This document shows, piece by piece, positions 27,914 to 37,286 of a stretch of DNA of 64,000 nucleotides (positions are counted from its first letter, which is position 1; each line of letters opens with the position of its first letter). The notes below the pieces were generated by a model. That model did no database searches. It worked only from the letters and a program-made list of their open reading frames with translations, and was not told the DNA's origin. The translations under genes and the position numbers were made by a program. The DNA is taken from positions 62,001 through 126,000 of the forward strand of contig JANWYG010000022.1 in NCBI GenBank assembly GCA_025057015.1, written 5' to 3'. The DNA is from Blastocatellia bacterium. Its GTDB lineage: Bacteria; Acidobacteriota; Blastocatellia; Chloracidobacteriales; JADJPF01.

Positions 27914-29128
27914 CTACACCGACTTTGATGTCTGTTGCTTTGTGAAGCGTTGTCGCTTCTCTGCTACCAGATCGAGTATTCTCTGCGCCAATTCTCGCTT
28001 GGTCATTAGTGGTAGCTCCAGTATACCGTCTTCGGAAATGATGCTGACACGGTTTGTATCTACATCAAAGCCGGCATCTGTAGCCGATACGTCATTTGCT
28101 ATTATCAAGTCTAACTGTTTCTTCTTAAATTTAGTCAAAGCGTTTTCCAACAAATTTTCCGTCTCTGCGGCAAACCCTACTATGACTTGGCCAGGTTTTT
28201 TAACTTTGCTAACTGCAGCGAGTATGTCAGGCGTAGCTTCCAGTTCTAAGCTGAGTACCTTATCCTTTTTGATCTTTTGGCCTGCGATGACTTTAGGGCG
28301 GTAGTCGCAAACAGCGGCGGTTTTGATCAAGATGCTTGTGTTGTCTAAGCGTGAGAGGACAGCTTCATACATTTCCGAGGCAGAGGTGACAGCGACGACT
28401 TCTACGCCCTGTGGCCGAGGCAATGCAGTAGGTCCGGTTATTAGTATAACTTTTGCACCTCTTTTGTGTGCAGCTTCTGCCAAAGCATAGCCCATCTTTC
28501 CAGAAGAGCGGTTAGTGATGAACCTGATCGGGTCAAGATACTCACGAGTAGGACCTGCGGTAACTAACACGCTTTCTCCTACGAAATCCTGTTTCTGGTA
28601 CTGACCTAGTATTTCGGCGGCACGTCTGGCTATCACTTCGGGTTCAGCTAGTCTTCCCTGCCCTTGCATTCCGCAAGCAAGGTAGCCTTCTGCCGGTTCT
28701 ACAAACTCTACGCCGCGGCGCTTGAGCAGTTCGATGTTGGCCTGCGTAGCGGGATGCTGCCACATATGGACATTCATTGCTGGCGCAAGCATCACTGGAG
28801 CTGGCGTAGAGATATAGAGTGTAGAGAGAAGATCATCAGCGATGCCATGAGCAAACTTTGCCATCATGTTTGCCGTACACGGAGCTACGAGCAGCAAGTT
28901 TATTCGTTGTGCTAGGGCTATGTGTAATATCTCAGTCGTTTCGGCTTCGTTCTCGTCGGTCAATACACGGTTACCCGAAAGTGCTTGAAACGTAAGAGGC
29001 TGAACGAACTGTCTCGCATGACGCGTCATGACGACTTCCACTTCTATGGAGAGATCTTGCAATCTGCGCAGTACTTCTGCTGCTTTGTAAGCTCCTATGC
29101 AACCGGTTACTCCTAGTGCTACTCGCAT
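27914..29128 (-). CDS. coaBC: Bifunctional phosphopantothenoylcysteine decarboxylase/phosphopantothenate-cysteine ligase
   Basis: 404 residues. The N-terminal flavoprotein CoaC half has GVTGCIGAYKA, the APAMNVHMW motif and the active-site Cys region LACGMQGQGRLAE. The CoaB half begins near residue 188 (VLVTAGPTREYLDPIRFITN) and includes SSGKMGYALAEAA and the AVCDYRP and IVGFAAETEN segments. Together they convert 4'-phosphopantothenate to 4'-phosphopantetheine in coenzyme A synthesis. It overlaps the end of gmk by 10 bp, as part of a yicC-gmk-coaBC unit. Confidence 0.96.
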   Translation of the reverse strand: MRVALGVTGCIGAYKAAEVLRRLQDLSIEVEVVMTRHARQFVQPLTFQALSGNRVLTDENEAETTEILHIALAQRINLLLVAPCTANMMAKFAHGIADDLLSTLYISTPAPVMLAPAMNVHMWQHPATQANIELLKRRGVEFVEPAEGYLACGMQGQGRLAEPEVIARRAAEILGQYQKQDFVGESVLVTAGPTREYLDPIRFITNRSSGKMGYALAEAAHKRGAKVILITGPTALPRPQGVEVVAVTSASEMYEAVLSRLDNTSILIKTAAVCDYRPKVIAGQKIKKDKVLSLELEATPDILAAVSKVKKPGQVIVGFAAETENLLENALTKFKKKQLDLIIANDVSATDAGFDVDTNRVSIISEDGILELPLMTKRELAQRILDLVAEKRQRFTKQQTSKSV

Positions 29129-29745
29129 GATCGAAATCCGGACAGTATGGCATCTACAGTATTGCGGAGTCTTCGCGGACGGATACGCTCGGCCATCGTC
29201 ACGCTGACAAGCTCTTGTACGGCGCGTTCTAAGTCGTCGTTAATTATGCAATAGTCAAACTCGGCGTAGGCCTTAACCTCTTCGCTGGCAGCCTTTAGGC
29301 GTTGGCGTATGGTTTCTTCGGCGTCTAGAGCTCTTTGCCTTAGTCGACTGGCAAGAATGTCAAACGATGGTGGAAGGATAAATACTAACACTGCGTCAGG
29401 CATAAGGCGACGTACTTGCCTGGCTCCTTGTACATCAATGTCAAGCAGTACATCTTCCCCTCTGGCAAGTATAGTTTCGACTGTGTTGCGGTGCGTGGCA
29501 TAGTAGTTCCCATAAACTTGCGCCCATTCGAGAAACTCTTCTCGTTTACGCATCAAGTGAAAGTCTTCCTCAGAGATGAAAAAGTATTCCCTGCCGTGCA
29601 TCTCGCCTGGACGGGGCTTTCTGGTAGTATAGGATATCGAGAAGCTTATTCCGTCAATCTGCTTGAGGAGTCGGGCTATGAGCGTCGACTTCCCTCCACC
29701 GGAGGGCGCAGAAACTACAAGTAGTAGACCTCTTCTATTCGACAT
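29119..29745 (-). CDS. gmk: Guanylate kinase
   Basis: 208 residues. P-loop SAPSGGGKSTL near the N-terminus, then the GMP-binding SYTTRKPRPGEMHGREYFFI and EFLEWAQVYGNYYAT segments. It phosphorylates GMP to GDP. It overlaps yicC by 11 bp upstream and coaBC downstream. In many bacteria rpoZ lies between gmk and coaBC; it is absent here, and no small omega-like frame is seen in the overlap. Confidence 0.96.
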   Translation of the reverse strand: MSNRRGLLLVVSAPSGGGKSTLIARLLKQIDGISFSISYTTRKPRPGEMHGREYFFISEEDFHLMRKREEFLEWAQVYGNYYATHRNTVETILARGEDVLLDIDVQGARQVRRLMPDAVLVFILPPSFDILASRLRQRALDAEETIRQRLKAASEEVKAYAEFDYCIINDDLERAVQELVSVTMAERIRPRRLRNTVDAILSGFRSCE

Positions 29746-30601
29746 TCTGCACCTGCTCTTTCATTTTCTCTATAATCACCTTAAGCTCTATGCCTTTGCG
29801 TGATATATCTATGCTGCTTGTCTTCGACAAGATAGTATTTACCTCGCGGTGCATCTCTTGCAACAGGAAGTCTAGCCTTTTGCCAGCCTCCGCTGTTGAA
29901 TCCAGAGTTTCTCTGAATTGTGCTATGTGGCTGCGCAGCCGTGCTGTTTCTTCCGTTATGTCGGAGCGTTCTGCAAGATAGGCTACTTCTTGTGCGAATC
30001 GCCATTCATCGGCAACGTTACCGCTGGGTAACAAATCCTGAATTCGCTTCTGCAAGCGAGCTCTATAAAATTCTGTCGTTTTGCTGGCAAGTCTTTCTAC
30101 TGCAGTTAATGCATTTTCCAGCTCAGATAGAAGCTGGACTAGCTCTTCTACAAGTGCAGCACCTTCTGAAGAACGCATCTGAAGTACATTCTCTAGGGCT
30201 TGATCGAGCGCTTCGTTTACTGCCGCCTCGGCATCTTCCAGGGTGTGCTTGACCGTTATGCCACCGGCTAGCTTGATTAGCGTGCCCAGCTCGATTTCCG
30301 AGCTGAGCCCTAGGTCTTGCTTTATAGCCTGTAATGCCTTGAAGTAGCCCCTTATGACAGGTAGATCAAGCTCATAGTCAACCTCTTGAAGTTTCGTTAA
30401 AGCGATGCTGACTTCGACTCGTCCGCGCGTGATTTTGTCCTGCAGTCGTTTTCTTACAGGCTGGTCAAACTTCGAAAGTTCTGTCGGTAGCTTGAGCATA
30501 ATATCTAGAAATCTAGAGTTAACGGTTTTGATATCGACTACGGCTCGGTATCGATCATTTTCTGCCTCACCCCTTCCGTACCCTGTCATGCTCTTTAGCA
30601 T
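29735..30601 (-). CDS. yicC: YicC family endoribonuclease-like protein
   Basis: 288 residues from ATG 30601. The N-terminus MLKSMTGYGRGEAENDRY and the C-terminal DUF1732 part (GKRLDFLLQEMHREVNTILSK) define the family. E. coli YicC acts as an endoribonuclease in stress RNA turnover; that role is extrapolated. The longer frame (start 30667) was rejected because it runs far into msbA and the family starts at MLKSMTGYG. The start sits directly after the msbA stop. yicC-gmk adjacency is very common. Confidence 0.93.
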   Translation of the reverse strand: MLKSMTGYGRGEAENDRYRAVVDIKTVNSRFLDIMLKLPTELSKFDQPVRKRLQDKITRGRVEVSIALTKLQEVDYELDLPVIRGYFKALQAIKQDLGLSSEIELGTLIKLAGGITVKHTLEDAEAAVNEALDQALENVLQMRSSEGAALVEELVQLLSELENALTAVERLASKTTEFYRARLQKRIQDLLPSGNVADEWRFAQEVAYLAERSDITEETARLRSHIAQFRETLDSTAEAGKRLDFLLQEMHREVNTILSKTSSIDISRKGIELKVIIEKMKEQVQNVE

Positions 30602-30602
30602 A

Positions 30603-32378
30603 CTATTTTCCGACCGGTTCCGTTTCTTGTGCAAATTGTAGCTCGTATAGTCTTCTATATAGTCCATCTGCTGCTATCAATTCTTCGTGTGAGCCGACTT
30701 CGATTATACGGCCGCGATCCATTACTACGATCCTCGTTGCGTTGCGTATAGTGGAAAGTCGATGAGCGATAACCAGAGTCGTCTTATCTTTCATCAGATT
30801 GGATAACGCTCTCTGTAAGTGCAATTCTGACTCGGTATCTAGAGCACTTGTAGCTTCATCCAAGACCAGTATAGGAGCGTTTTTGAGAATCGCTCTTGCT
30901 ACTGCTATACGTTGACGCTGACCACCGGAAAAACAGGCTCCATCTTCGCCTACTATCTGGTCATAGCCGCCGCGCTCGATTATGAAATCATGTGCGTATG
31001 CAGCGCGGGCTGCATCTTCTATCTGCTCTTGTGAGACATCTGTTCTGCCATAAGCGATATTGTTGCGGACGGTGTCGTTAAACAGAACAACTTCTTGACT
31101 GACTACGGCTATCTGTGCCCTGAGACTTGAAAGGCTTATGTCGCGTATGTCGCAGCCGTCTATAAGTATTTGGCCTGAGTCTGGTTCATAAAAACGCAGC
31201 AATAGGTTCGTAAGTGTAGTTTTTCCCGAACCGGAAAGTCCTACGAGTGCTACAACCTCACCTTTTTTGATTTCGAGGTTGAGGTCTTCAACTGCAGGGC
31301 GTTCGGCGCCGGGATAGGTAAACGTTACCGACTGCAGTTTTATATCTTTTTCAAATCCCTTCAGTTCTTTTGCTCCTGGGCGGTCTTTTATTTCGGTGTG
31401 CTCGTCAAGCAACGCAAATACCCGCGAGGATGCCGCAAAGATTTGCTGATAATTGTTATGTGTTTGACTGAGTTTTCGCATTGGGTCATAGAGCTTAAAC
31501 AAGGCGGCAAGCAGTGCTGTAAAACTGCCTACGGAAAGCGAGCCAATAGATATCAAGTTTTGCGCGTAGAGTATCAGCGCAGCAAGCAGTATGAATCCTA
31601 CTAAGTCTAGTATAGGTGAAGAAAGATAGAGTGCCACAGCGGTTCGCATGTTACTGCGGCGCAGCTTTTGTAGGGCGAGGTTAAATCGTCTAGCCTCGAA
31701 CTGCTCCATGCAAAAAGCTTGCACGATACGGCTACCAGATATGGCCTCATGCGCCGTACTGAGCACTTCTTGTATGCCTTCCTGAGTACGATGGCTAGTA
31801 CGTCGCAGCCGCTTACCGAACTTTACAGTCAGCGCGTAGATCGGCGGAGCTACGAAGAGCGAGAAGGCTGACAGCTTCCAGTTGAGCGAGAAGGCATATG
31901 TAAGCAATGCAAGTAAAGTGAATCCTTCGCGCAACAGGTCAGCTATGAGCACCGTCACGGCATGCTGCATACGTTCTACATCGCTTATGATGTGGGCTGT
32001 AAGTTCAGTAGACCGATGCTTGGAAAAGAAAGGTGCTGACTGACGGAGGATATGCTCGTAGAGCTGTTGCCTAAGGGCTACTATTACGCGCTGACCTACA
32101 TCGGTAAGCAGGTAGCCTGAAAAGAAGAACGCCATCCCTCGCAGCAGAGTCAGCAGCACGAGCATAATGGCGATAGTTGACCATAAGCTTTCTTGTGGCA
32201 GAGGAAGTAGCTCGCGCAGTAGTGAAGGGCGATTGCCAGCTAGTCCATCAAAGATCGGTTCAACGAGAGCTATTCGTCCTGCTTCGAAAACTCCTACCAG
32301 CGATGTGAGCAAAATGCCGAGAGCGAGTTTGGCTGCATGTGGTCTAGCATAGCTCAGTAATCTTTTAAGATCACGCAT
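30603..32378 (-). CDS. msbA: MsbA-type lipid A/lipid exporter ABC transporter (fused permease-ATPase)
   Basis: 591 residues, the size of an MsbA half-transporter. Six transmembrane helices occupy about 15-305. The nucleotide-binding domain has Walker A GLSGSGKTT, Q-loop region, signature FSGGQRQRIAVARA, Walker B ILVLDEATSALD and the switch His in VIAHRLSTI. It should flip lipid A-core or another hydrophobic substrate across the inner membrane as a homodimer; related multidrug exporters cannot be excluded. It leads the yicC-gmk-coaBC run. Confidence 0.9.
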   Translation of the reverse strand: MRDLKRLLSYARPHAAKLALGILLTSLVGVFEAGRIALVEPIFDGLAGNRPSLLRELLPLPQESLWSTIAIMLVLLTLLRGMAFFFSGYLLTDVGQRVIVALRQQLYEHILRQSAPFFSKHRSTELTAHIISDVERMQHAVTVLIADLLREGFTLLALLTYAFSLNWKLSAFSLFVAPPIYALTVKFGKRLRRTSHRTQEGIQEVLSTAHEAISGSRIVQAFCMEQFEARRFNLALQKLRRSNMRTAVALYLSSPILDLVGFILLAALILYAQNLISIGSLSVGSFTALLAALFKLYDPMRKLSQTHNNYQQIFAASSRVFALLDEHTEIKDRPGAKELKGFEKDIKLQSVTFTYPGAERPAVEDLNLEIKKGEVVALVGLSGSGKTTLTNLLLRFYEPDSGQILIDGCDIRDISLSSLRAQIAVVSQEVVLFNDTVRNNIAYGRTDVSQEQIEDAARAAYAHDFIIERGGYDQIVGEDGACFSGGQRQRIAVARAILKNAPILVLDEATSALDTESELHLQRALSNLMKDKTTLVIAHRLSTIRNATRIVVMDRGRIIEVGSHEELIAADGLYRRLYELQFAQETEPVGK

Positions 32379-32433
32379 TTCGCTCTTCCTGCCACCTAGG
32401 TTATGGTAGAGCCAAGTGTAGCGTCAATCGTAC

Positions 32434-32462
32434 TTGACACTCAACGGTAAATTCCTTGATTA
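32434..32462 (+). promoter_or_regulatory. Candidate sigma-70 promoter for the DUF4912-GH57 unit
   Basis: A perfect -35 TTGACA (32434-32439) is followed after 17 bp by TGATTA, a mediocre -10. It lies about 64 bp upstream of the DUF4912 start in the divergent gap after msbA. Confidence 0.4.
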
Positions 32463-32525
32463 TGAACCATTCGAGAAGAACTTTTCTGCTTATGATTGAG
32501 CAGATGAAAGTGAGTATGAGTAATT

Positions 32526-33434
32526 ATGATGTCATCTAGATTGAGAGGCCTAGATATAGAGCAGATCATAGAAGAAACTCCGGTGGCCGAGCTGATAGAC
32601 GAATTAATAGTAAGACCCTCTGAAGAGCAGGGGGTATTTATAGATCAAGGGCTGCCGATACCAGAGTCTTATGACGTCGATACTATACAAGCTTTGGTGC
32701 AAGATCCATTCCATATTTGGGTATATTGGGAAGTGCGCGATGTTACTGCTGAAAAAGTAAACACCATTTTCCCTGTTCAAATAGCACAAACTTTCAAGCC
32801 AGTTCTCAAAGTCACTGAACTTACGCTAGGACACACGGCTATGATAGACATAGCTTGGCGGGGTAACTATTGGCTGAGCGTGTTTCCTGACAGGCGTTAT
32901 CGCATTGAAGTGGGACTTTATTCGCCAGAGCGGGGTTACATAAGATTGCTTGAGGCTGATGAAATAAGAACGCCTCGAGGAACAATCTCTTACAACATAG
33001 CAGAAGATGAGTATAAAGTTTCTGGTGATGAGTTCACACAGGTTCTCCAAGCTTCGGGTTTTGCTTCGTTTACTGAGATAATAGGTCCTGAGCGCGTGCT
33101 GGCAAAGCTACCCGAAGAGGTTGCTGAAGTGGTCTCTACGGCTGCTTCCGGAATGGAGCTTTCGGACGAGCAGTTTGCCAATTTGCCTCCGCGCATACGC
33201 CAGCTAATGCTCGAGCTGCGCAACCGAGGTGAAGGAGGTCTTGCGTCACTGGCACTGCTACATCTTTTGCCAGAGTACTTGCGTGAGACGGTAGAGGAAG
33301 ATTTCTCAGTAGAGGACACGCTACATCCAGTACATTTGTCACCTAGATTTATAGTCGGTGCTTCTGAACAAATGCAGATACCTCGCAGGTGGGCACCACC
33401 GAAGAAGCTACGACCGACTAGTCCCACTAAGTAG
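32526..33434 (+). CDS. DUF4912 domain protein
   Basis: 302 residues. The DUF4912 domain (about 50-165) is recognised from YDVDTIQALVQDP with HIWVYWEV and the strand pattern ending in YRIEVGLYS. The C-terminal third is less conserved and has a PPRIRQLMLELRN segment. Family function is unknown; by fold and context it is thought to bind carbohydrate. The gene is followed after 9 bp by a GH57 branching enzyme, a pairing I associate with DUF4912 elsewhere, which suggests a part in glycogen metabolism (inference). ATG 32526 and the adjacent second ATG are both possible starts. Confidence 0.82.
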   Translation: MMSSRLRGLDIEQIIEETPVAELIDELIVRPSEEQGVFIDQGLPIPESYDVDTIQALVQDPFHIWVYWEVRDVTAEKVNTIFPVQIAQTFKPVLKVTELTLGHTAMIDIAWRGNYWLSVFPDRRYRIEVGLYSPERGYIRLLEADEIRTPRGTISYNIAEDEYKVSGDEFTQVLQASGFASFTEIIGPERVLAKLPEEVAEVVSTAASGMELSDEQFANLPPRIRQLMLELRNRGEGGLASLALLHLLPEYLRETVEEDFSVEDTLHPVHLSPRFIVGASEQMQIPRRWAPPKKLRPTSPTK

Positions 33435-33443
33435 GTTAGTTTT

Positions 33444-35021
33444 ATGGAGCAAGGTTATCTATCAATCATATTGCATGCACACCTACCGTTTGTTAGACAT
33501 CCTGAGTACCCGGAGTTTCTGGAAGAAGATTGGCTTTATGAAGCCATAAGCGAGACCTACGTGCCGCTATTGTTCGTCTTTGAGAGTCTTCTAAATGACG
33601 GTGTGAGATACAGGCTGGCGATGACCATCACGCCTACTCTATCGGAAATGCTTGCCGATGATTTGTTGCAGCAGCGTTATTCTCAGCGACTAGCCCGACT
33701 TGTGGAGTTATGCGAGAAAGAACTCGATCGGACATTAGACACTCCATTTCATTTGGCTGCCCAGATGCACTACGAGCATTTCAAGATAGTACAACAGCTC
33801 TACGAGGGAAAGTACAAGCGCCAGATACTCAAGGGATTCAGGGCACTTCAGGATGCAGGCGTGCTTGAAATTATTACTTGCGCGGCTACACACGGCTTCT
33901 TGCCGCTTATGTCCAATCAAAAAGTGCGTAAGGCTCAGATAGAGATTGGAGTAAGAAACTACGCAAAGCATTTTGGGCAGTGGCCGAAAGGCATTTGGCT
34001 GCCAGAATGCGCCTACCAGCCAGGCATAGACGAGATCCTAGCTGAGCTAGGTATAGAGTACTTTATACTTGATTCGCATGGAATAATGTTTGGCGATCCA
34101 AGACCCAGGCGCGGTATCTATGCTCCAGTCATAACGCCGGCAGGAGTAGCTGCTTTTGCACGTGACGTAGAGACGAGCGAGCAAGTCTGGAGCGCTGATT
34201 ATGGCTATCCGGGCCATCCTAACTACCGAGAGTTCTACCGTGATGTCGGCTATGACGCTGAATACAATTATATCAAACCGTATCTGCACGGCGACGGAGT
34301 CCGTAGAAACGTAGGACTGAAATACCATCGCGTGACAGGCAAGGTAGAGCTACACGAGAAGATGCCCTACGTGCCTCAGTGGGCAAGCCAGACTGCTAAG
34401 GAGCATGCAGCGCACTTTCTGGGATCTCGGCAGCGCCAAGCAGCACATCTACTAAACACCATAGGGCGTAAGCCTATAGTCGTCTCACCTTACGATGCCG
34501 AGTTGTTTGGCCATTGGTGGTTTGAAGGCCCGCAGTTTCTCAATAACCTAATCAGGATGATGCACTTTCAGGATGAGGTGCAGCTGATAACTCCTTCGGA
34601 CTATCTGAGAATATATGAAGACAATCAACGACAGACCCCTTCGGCATCTACCTGGGGAGCTGAAGGCTACAACAGGGTCTGGATAAATGGTAGCACCGAT
34701 TGGATGTATCCTCATCAGCATATGGCTGAACGACGAATGATAGAGCTTGCGCGTAGTTTCCCTGCCGCTGAAGGATTGCTGCGGCGAGCGCTCAATCAGG
34801 CTGCTAGAGAGCTTCTGCTTGCTCAAGCGAGCGACTGGGCGTTTATCATTACTACCGGAACTATGGTGCCTTATGCCATCAAACGCTTCAAAGACCACGT
34901 ACATCGTTTTCACAGACTTTATAGCGATATTCGCTCTGGAAAGATAGACGAGACATGGCTTGCAGATGTAGAAAGTAAAGACAACATCTTCCCAGAAATC
35001 GACTATCGTACCTATGCATAG
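33444..35021 (+). CDS. GH57 family 1,4-alpha-glucan branching enzyme
   Basis: 525 residues, the length of TK1436-type GH57 branching enzymes. The opening HAHLPFVRHPE, the catalytic nucleophile Glu188 in WLPECAYQPG, and the acid/base Asp419 in NGSTDWMYPHQ are present, along with the C-terminal DUF1957 helical domain (GLLRRALNQAARELLLAQASDW). It forms alpha-1,6 branches in glycogen-like glucans. AGG-rich sequence and the close preceding DUF4912 gene indicate one transcript. GH57 branching enzymes are frequent in thermophiles but not confined to them. Confidence 0.92.
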   Translation: MEQGYLSIILHAHLPFVRHPEYPEFLEEDWLYEAISETYVPLLFVFESLLNDGVRYRLAMTITPTLSEMLADDLLQQRYSQRLARLVELCEKELDRTLDTPFHLAAQMHYEHFKIVQQLYEGKYKRQILKGFRALQDAGVLEIITCAATHGFLPLMSNQKVRKAQIEIGVRNYAKHFGQWPKGIWLPECAYQPGIDEILAELGIEYFILDSHGIMFGDPRPRRGIYAPVITPAGVAAFARDVETSEQVWSADYGYPGHPNYREFYRDVGYDAEYNYIKPYLHGDGVRRNVGLKYHRVTGKVELHEKMPYVPQWASQTAKEHAAHFLGSRQRQAAHLLNTIGRKPIVVSPYDAELFGHWWFEGPQFLNNLIRMMHFQDEVQLITPSDYLRIYEDNQRQTPSASTWGAEGYNRVWINGSTDWMYPHQHMAERRMIELARSFPAAEGLLRRALNQAARELLLAQASDWAFIITTGTMVPYAIKRFKDHVHRFHRLYSDIRSGKIDETWLADVESKDNIFPEIDYRTYA

Positions 35022-35049
35022 CAAGACTAATTCAGCACCGAGAAACAAT

Positions 35050-35098
35050 TCTTTGTGTCTCTGTGGTTAGAAGAAAATTAACCACAAAGACACAGAGA
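35050..35098. repeat. 20-bp inverted repeat downstream of the GH57 gene
   Basis: Arms at 35050-35069 and 35079-35098 (right arm TAACCACAAAGACACAGAGA) match in 18 of 20 positions around a 9-nt A-rich loop. It could be a transcription terminator, but no T run follows. The arm sequence resembles an ACCACAAAGACAC-type motif I recall from intergenic repeats in other genomes. Confidence 0.6.
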
Positions 35099-35120
35099 GG
35101 GAGAGATTTTCTAGGTAGCT

Positions 35121-35315
35121 ATGTTGATCAGGTTAGGAAAGAGGGTAATAAATATCTCGTTAGTGACTGAAGTGATATTTCGTGACGATGGAGACGTGAT
35201 AGTTTTCTTCGCTGCGCCTGATAGTGAGGGTCAGTCGAGGTCTATATTTAGAGGCGAAGAAGCGGTGGCACTTCGTCGATGGCTTGAGAATAATTCCGTT
35301 ACAATTCACTCGTGA
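35121..35315 (+). CDS. Small conserved hypothetical protein (64 aa)
   Basis: A compact beta-rich protein beginning [18 protein letters not shown] and ending in a helix [14 protein letters not shown] recall similarly patterned small proteins (RVIN, LVTEV, then FRGEEA-ALW) from cyanobacteria and other phyla, with no known function. No signal peptide or membrane segment. A purine-rich GAGAGGGAGAGA stretch lies about 15-30 bp upstream of the ATG. The last 10 bp overlap the convergent ubiX gene. Confidence 0.6.
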   Translation: MLIRLGKRVINISLVTEVIFRDDGDVIVFFAAPDSEGQSRSIFRGEEAVALRRWLENNSVTIHS

Positions 35316-35923
35316 CAGCGACCTTGCCAAACTGTGGCTTGCGAATGGGATATGCCTAAGTGATCTAGGATGCGATAGACAAAATGGTCGACAAGGTCTA
35401 TTATCGTCTTTGGTCGGTGGTAAAAGGCTGGCATGGCGGGCATTATTGTAGCACCTGCTTGTTGCAGTCTGAGTAGGTTTTCCAAGTGAATCTTATTCAG
35501 CGGAGTTTCGCGCACTACCAGGATCAACTTACGACCTTCTTTGAGGGTGACGTCGGCGGCACGGTGCACGAGATCTCTTACTATACCTGTGGCTATCATG
35601 CCGACGGTGTTGACACTGCACGGGACTATGCACATAGCGTCGACAGGATAGGAGCCGCTTGCTATCGACGCGCCTATATCTTTTGCGGGCAGGAGCTTGA
35701 CTTTATCGCTTGTTCGGCCTAGTAGCTCGGTTACGTCGGCCTGTTTAGTACCAGAGATTTTTATTCCTAGTTCTTCTCTTACTACTGTCACGCCCGAAGC
35801 TGTAATTATGAGATTGATCTGCTCGACTTCAGGGCTAGCGTCTAGGTAATGCAGTAGCCTCTGAGCGTAGATAGATCCGCTTGCTCCGGTGATGCCTATG
35901 TTTAGAATCTTGTTGCGAGCCAT
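35306..35923 (-). CDS. ubiX: UbiX family flavin prenyltransferase
   Basis: 205 residues. The N-terminal [18 protein letters not shown]-binding loop, the [20 protein letters not shown] segment and the C-terminal [20 protein letters not shown] and [10 protein letters not shown] are characteristic. UbiX prenylates FMN to make prenylated FMN, the cofactor of UbiD-type decarboxylases in quinone synthesis. No ubiD lies next to it in this window. Confidence 0.94.
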   Translation of the reverse strand: MARNKILNIGITGASGSIYAQRLLHYLDASPEVEQINLIITASGVTVVREELGIKISGTKQADVTELLGRTSDKVKLLPAKDIGASIASGSYPVDAMCIVPCSVNTVGMIATGIVRDLVHRAADVTLKEGRKLILVVRETPLNKIHLENLLRLQQAGATIMPAMPAFYHRPKTIIDLVDHFVYRILDHLGISHSQATVWQGRCHE

Positions 35924-36043
35924 CTTTCAAATTCCAACTTGTCGGCGTGTGAATAGCTGGATTGCAAATGAGAATATTCTATACTATTCGGCGCAGGCTA
36001 GCTTTACTTATTTGAACAGCATTTTTGTTATTATGGGCGAGCG

Positions 36044-36769
36044 ATGAGTGGTGAAAGCGAGGACAAGCTGAATTATTACAATTACTTCACTGAGATAGAA
36101 GAAGCTTTTGTCCGCAGGCGTGGAGCTCCTATGTTGATATCTCCTCTTGACTGGGCGCTTATAGAGCAGTGGAAGCAGATGGGTATACCGCTTCATATAG
36201 TGCTACGTAGCATAGACAAGTGCTTTGACAGCTATGACGAGCGGTTACGGCACGGACGTAAGATAAACACGCTGCTTTACTGCCAGCAGGAGGTATTGGC
36301 AAGCTATCGTGAGTATTTAGAGTCGCAGGTAGGAGCTGCTGTTAATGGTGTTTCTGCTGGCGACGGTGCTCTTTTTACCAAACAGAGACTTATGGAATAT
36401 CTAACTTCTTGTAGAGAAGGACTTAGTGCGGCTTTGCTAGGAGCTAATGATAGCCTAAAGGAGGCTCTCGAGCGGGCGCTAGGCCGTCTGGGGGAAGTAA
36501 TTTCTGTTCTAGATAAAGCTCCAGCTATTGATGCTGAACGTCTAGAGCACGAGCTTACTGCTATCGAAGAGGACTTGTATGAGCAGATGAAGTGCGCTGT
36601 AGGTGCTGAGCAGATAGAGATCCTGCGCAAGGAAGCCGAGAGGAAGATGCGGTCTCATAAGAAGAGGATGGAGAAGGAAGTATATGAGCAGACGGTAGAT
36701 AAGTATGTAATCAACCGGTTGCGAGAGCTTTATCGGGTACCGCGTCTTAGTCTTTTTTATATGAGCTAG
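36044..36769 (+). CDS. Conserved hypothetical protein of the YFTEIEE...RRRG type
   Basis: 241 residues, soluble, highly helical and charged. The N-terminal 75 residues carry a strongly patterned stretch (YFTEIEEAFVRRRGAPMLIS, LDWALIEQWKQMGIPLHIV) that I associate with a conserved uncharacterised family in Acidobacteria and relatives. The C-terminal half is a long amphipathic helix region that may form a coiled coil, ending in a basic segment. No catalytic motif is visible. It is preceded by a presumed promoter in the ubiX divergent gap and overlaps the convergent Skp-like gene by 23 bp. Confidence 0.7.
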   Translation: MSGESEDKLNYYNYFTEIEEAFVRRRGAPMLISPLDWALIEQWKQMGIPLHIVLRSIDKCFDSYDERLRHGRKINTLLYCQQEVLASYREYLESQVGAAVNGVSAGDGALFTKQRLMEYLTSCREGLSAALLGANDSLKEALERALGRLGEVISVLDKAPAIDAERLEHELTAIEEDLYEQMKCAVGAEQIEILRKEAERKMRSHKKRMEKEVYEQTVDKYVINRLRELYRVPRLSLFYMS

Positions 36770-37286
36770 CAGAGGAGGGATATTTTGAGTTGTAGTGTTT
36801 TATAAAATCTTCTGTGACATCTATTTGTGGCAAGAGCTGCACAAGTCCCATGCGTTCCGCTGCTACGGAAGAGTCTATTAGCCAGTCGATGCCATTCGCT
36901 TTAGCGAATTCGCTAAGTTCCTGTATTATTTTATCTTTAAGTGGATCGATGTCTTTCCTGGTCCGTTTTTGTATAGCTTCTTCTAGGTCTTCTGATAAGC
37001 GTTTATAGCGCTTTCGCAGTTCGTCTAACCGCTCGGCTTTTTGACGGCGTACTGACTCAGTGTAGTTCAATCGGTTAGTTTCTAGATCGAGTTCTGCATC
37101 TCTTACGTCTGCTGCAAGGCGTTGTACGGTAGTTACTTGCTGTTCGAAATCCTTGTTGATTTCCTCTATTTTCTGTTTATATTCAATTATTTCTGTGGCG
37201 AATTTGCTTGTGTTTACGGAGGCATATTTTTGCTGTGCTAGGGTGACTACTGCGGGGAAAATTATAGCTAGCGTAAGGCTTCTCAT
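36747..37286 (-). CDS. Skp/OmpH family periplasmic chaperone
   Basis: 179 residues. A signal peptide ends near AQQKYASV; the typical Skp start KYASVNTSKF is followed by long coiled-coil helices (about 30-115) and a C-terminal beta part with IDWLIDSS. Skp holds unfolded outer-membrane proteins in the periplasm and hands them to BamA. The ATG overlaps the bamA stop codon by one base (TGATG), the expected bamA-skp coupling. Confidence 0.88.
   Translation of the reverse strand: MRSLTLAIIFPAVVTLAQQKYASVNTSKFATEIIEYKQKIEEINKDFEQQVTTVQRLAADVRDAELDLETNRLNYTESVRRQKAERLDELRKRYKRLSEDLEEAIQKRTRKDIDPLKDKIIQELSEFAKANGIDWLIDSSVAAERMGLVQLLPQIDVTEDFIKHYNSKYPSSASSYKKD

Noticed and set aside
30601-30667. Longer N-terminus for yicC
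   Set aside because: It would extend into the msbA coding end and the conserved family start is at MLKSMTGYG.
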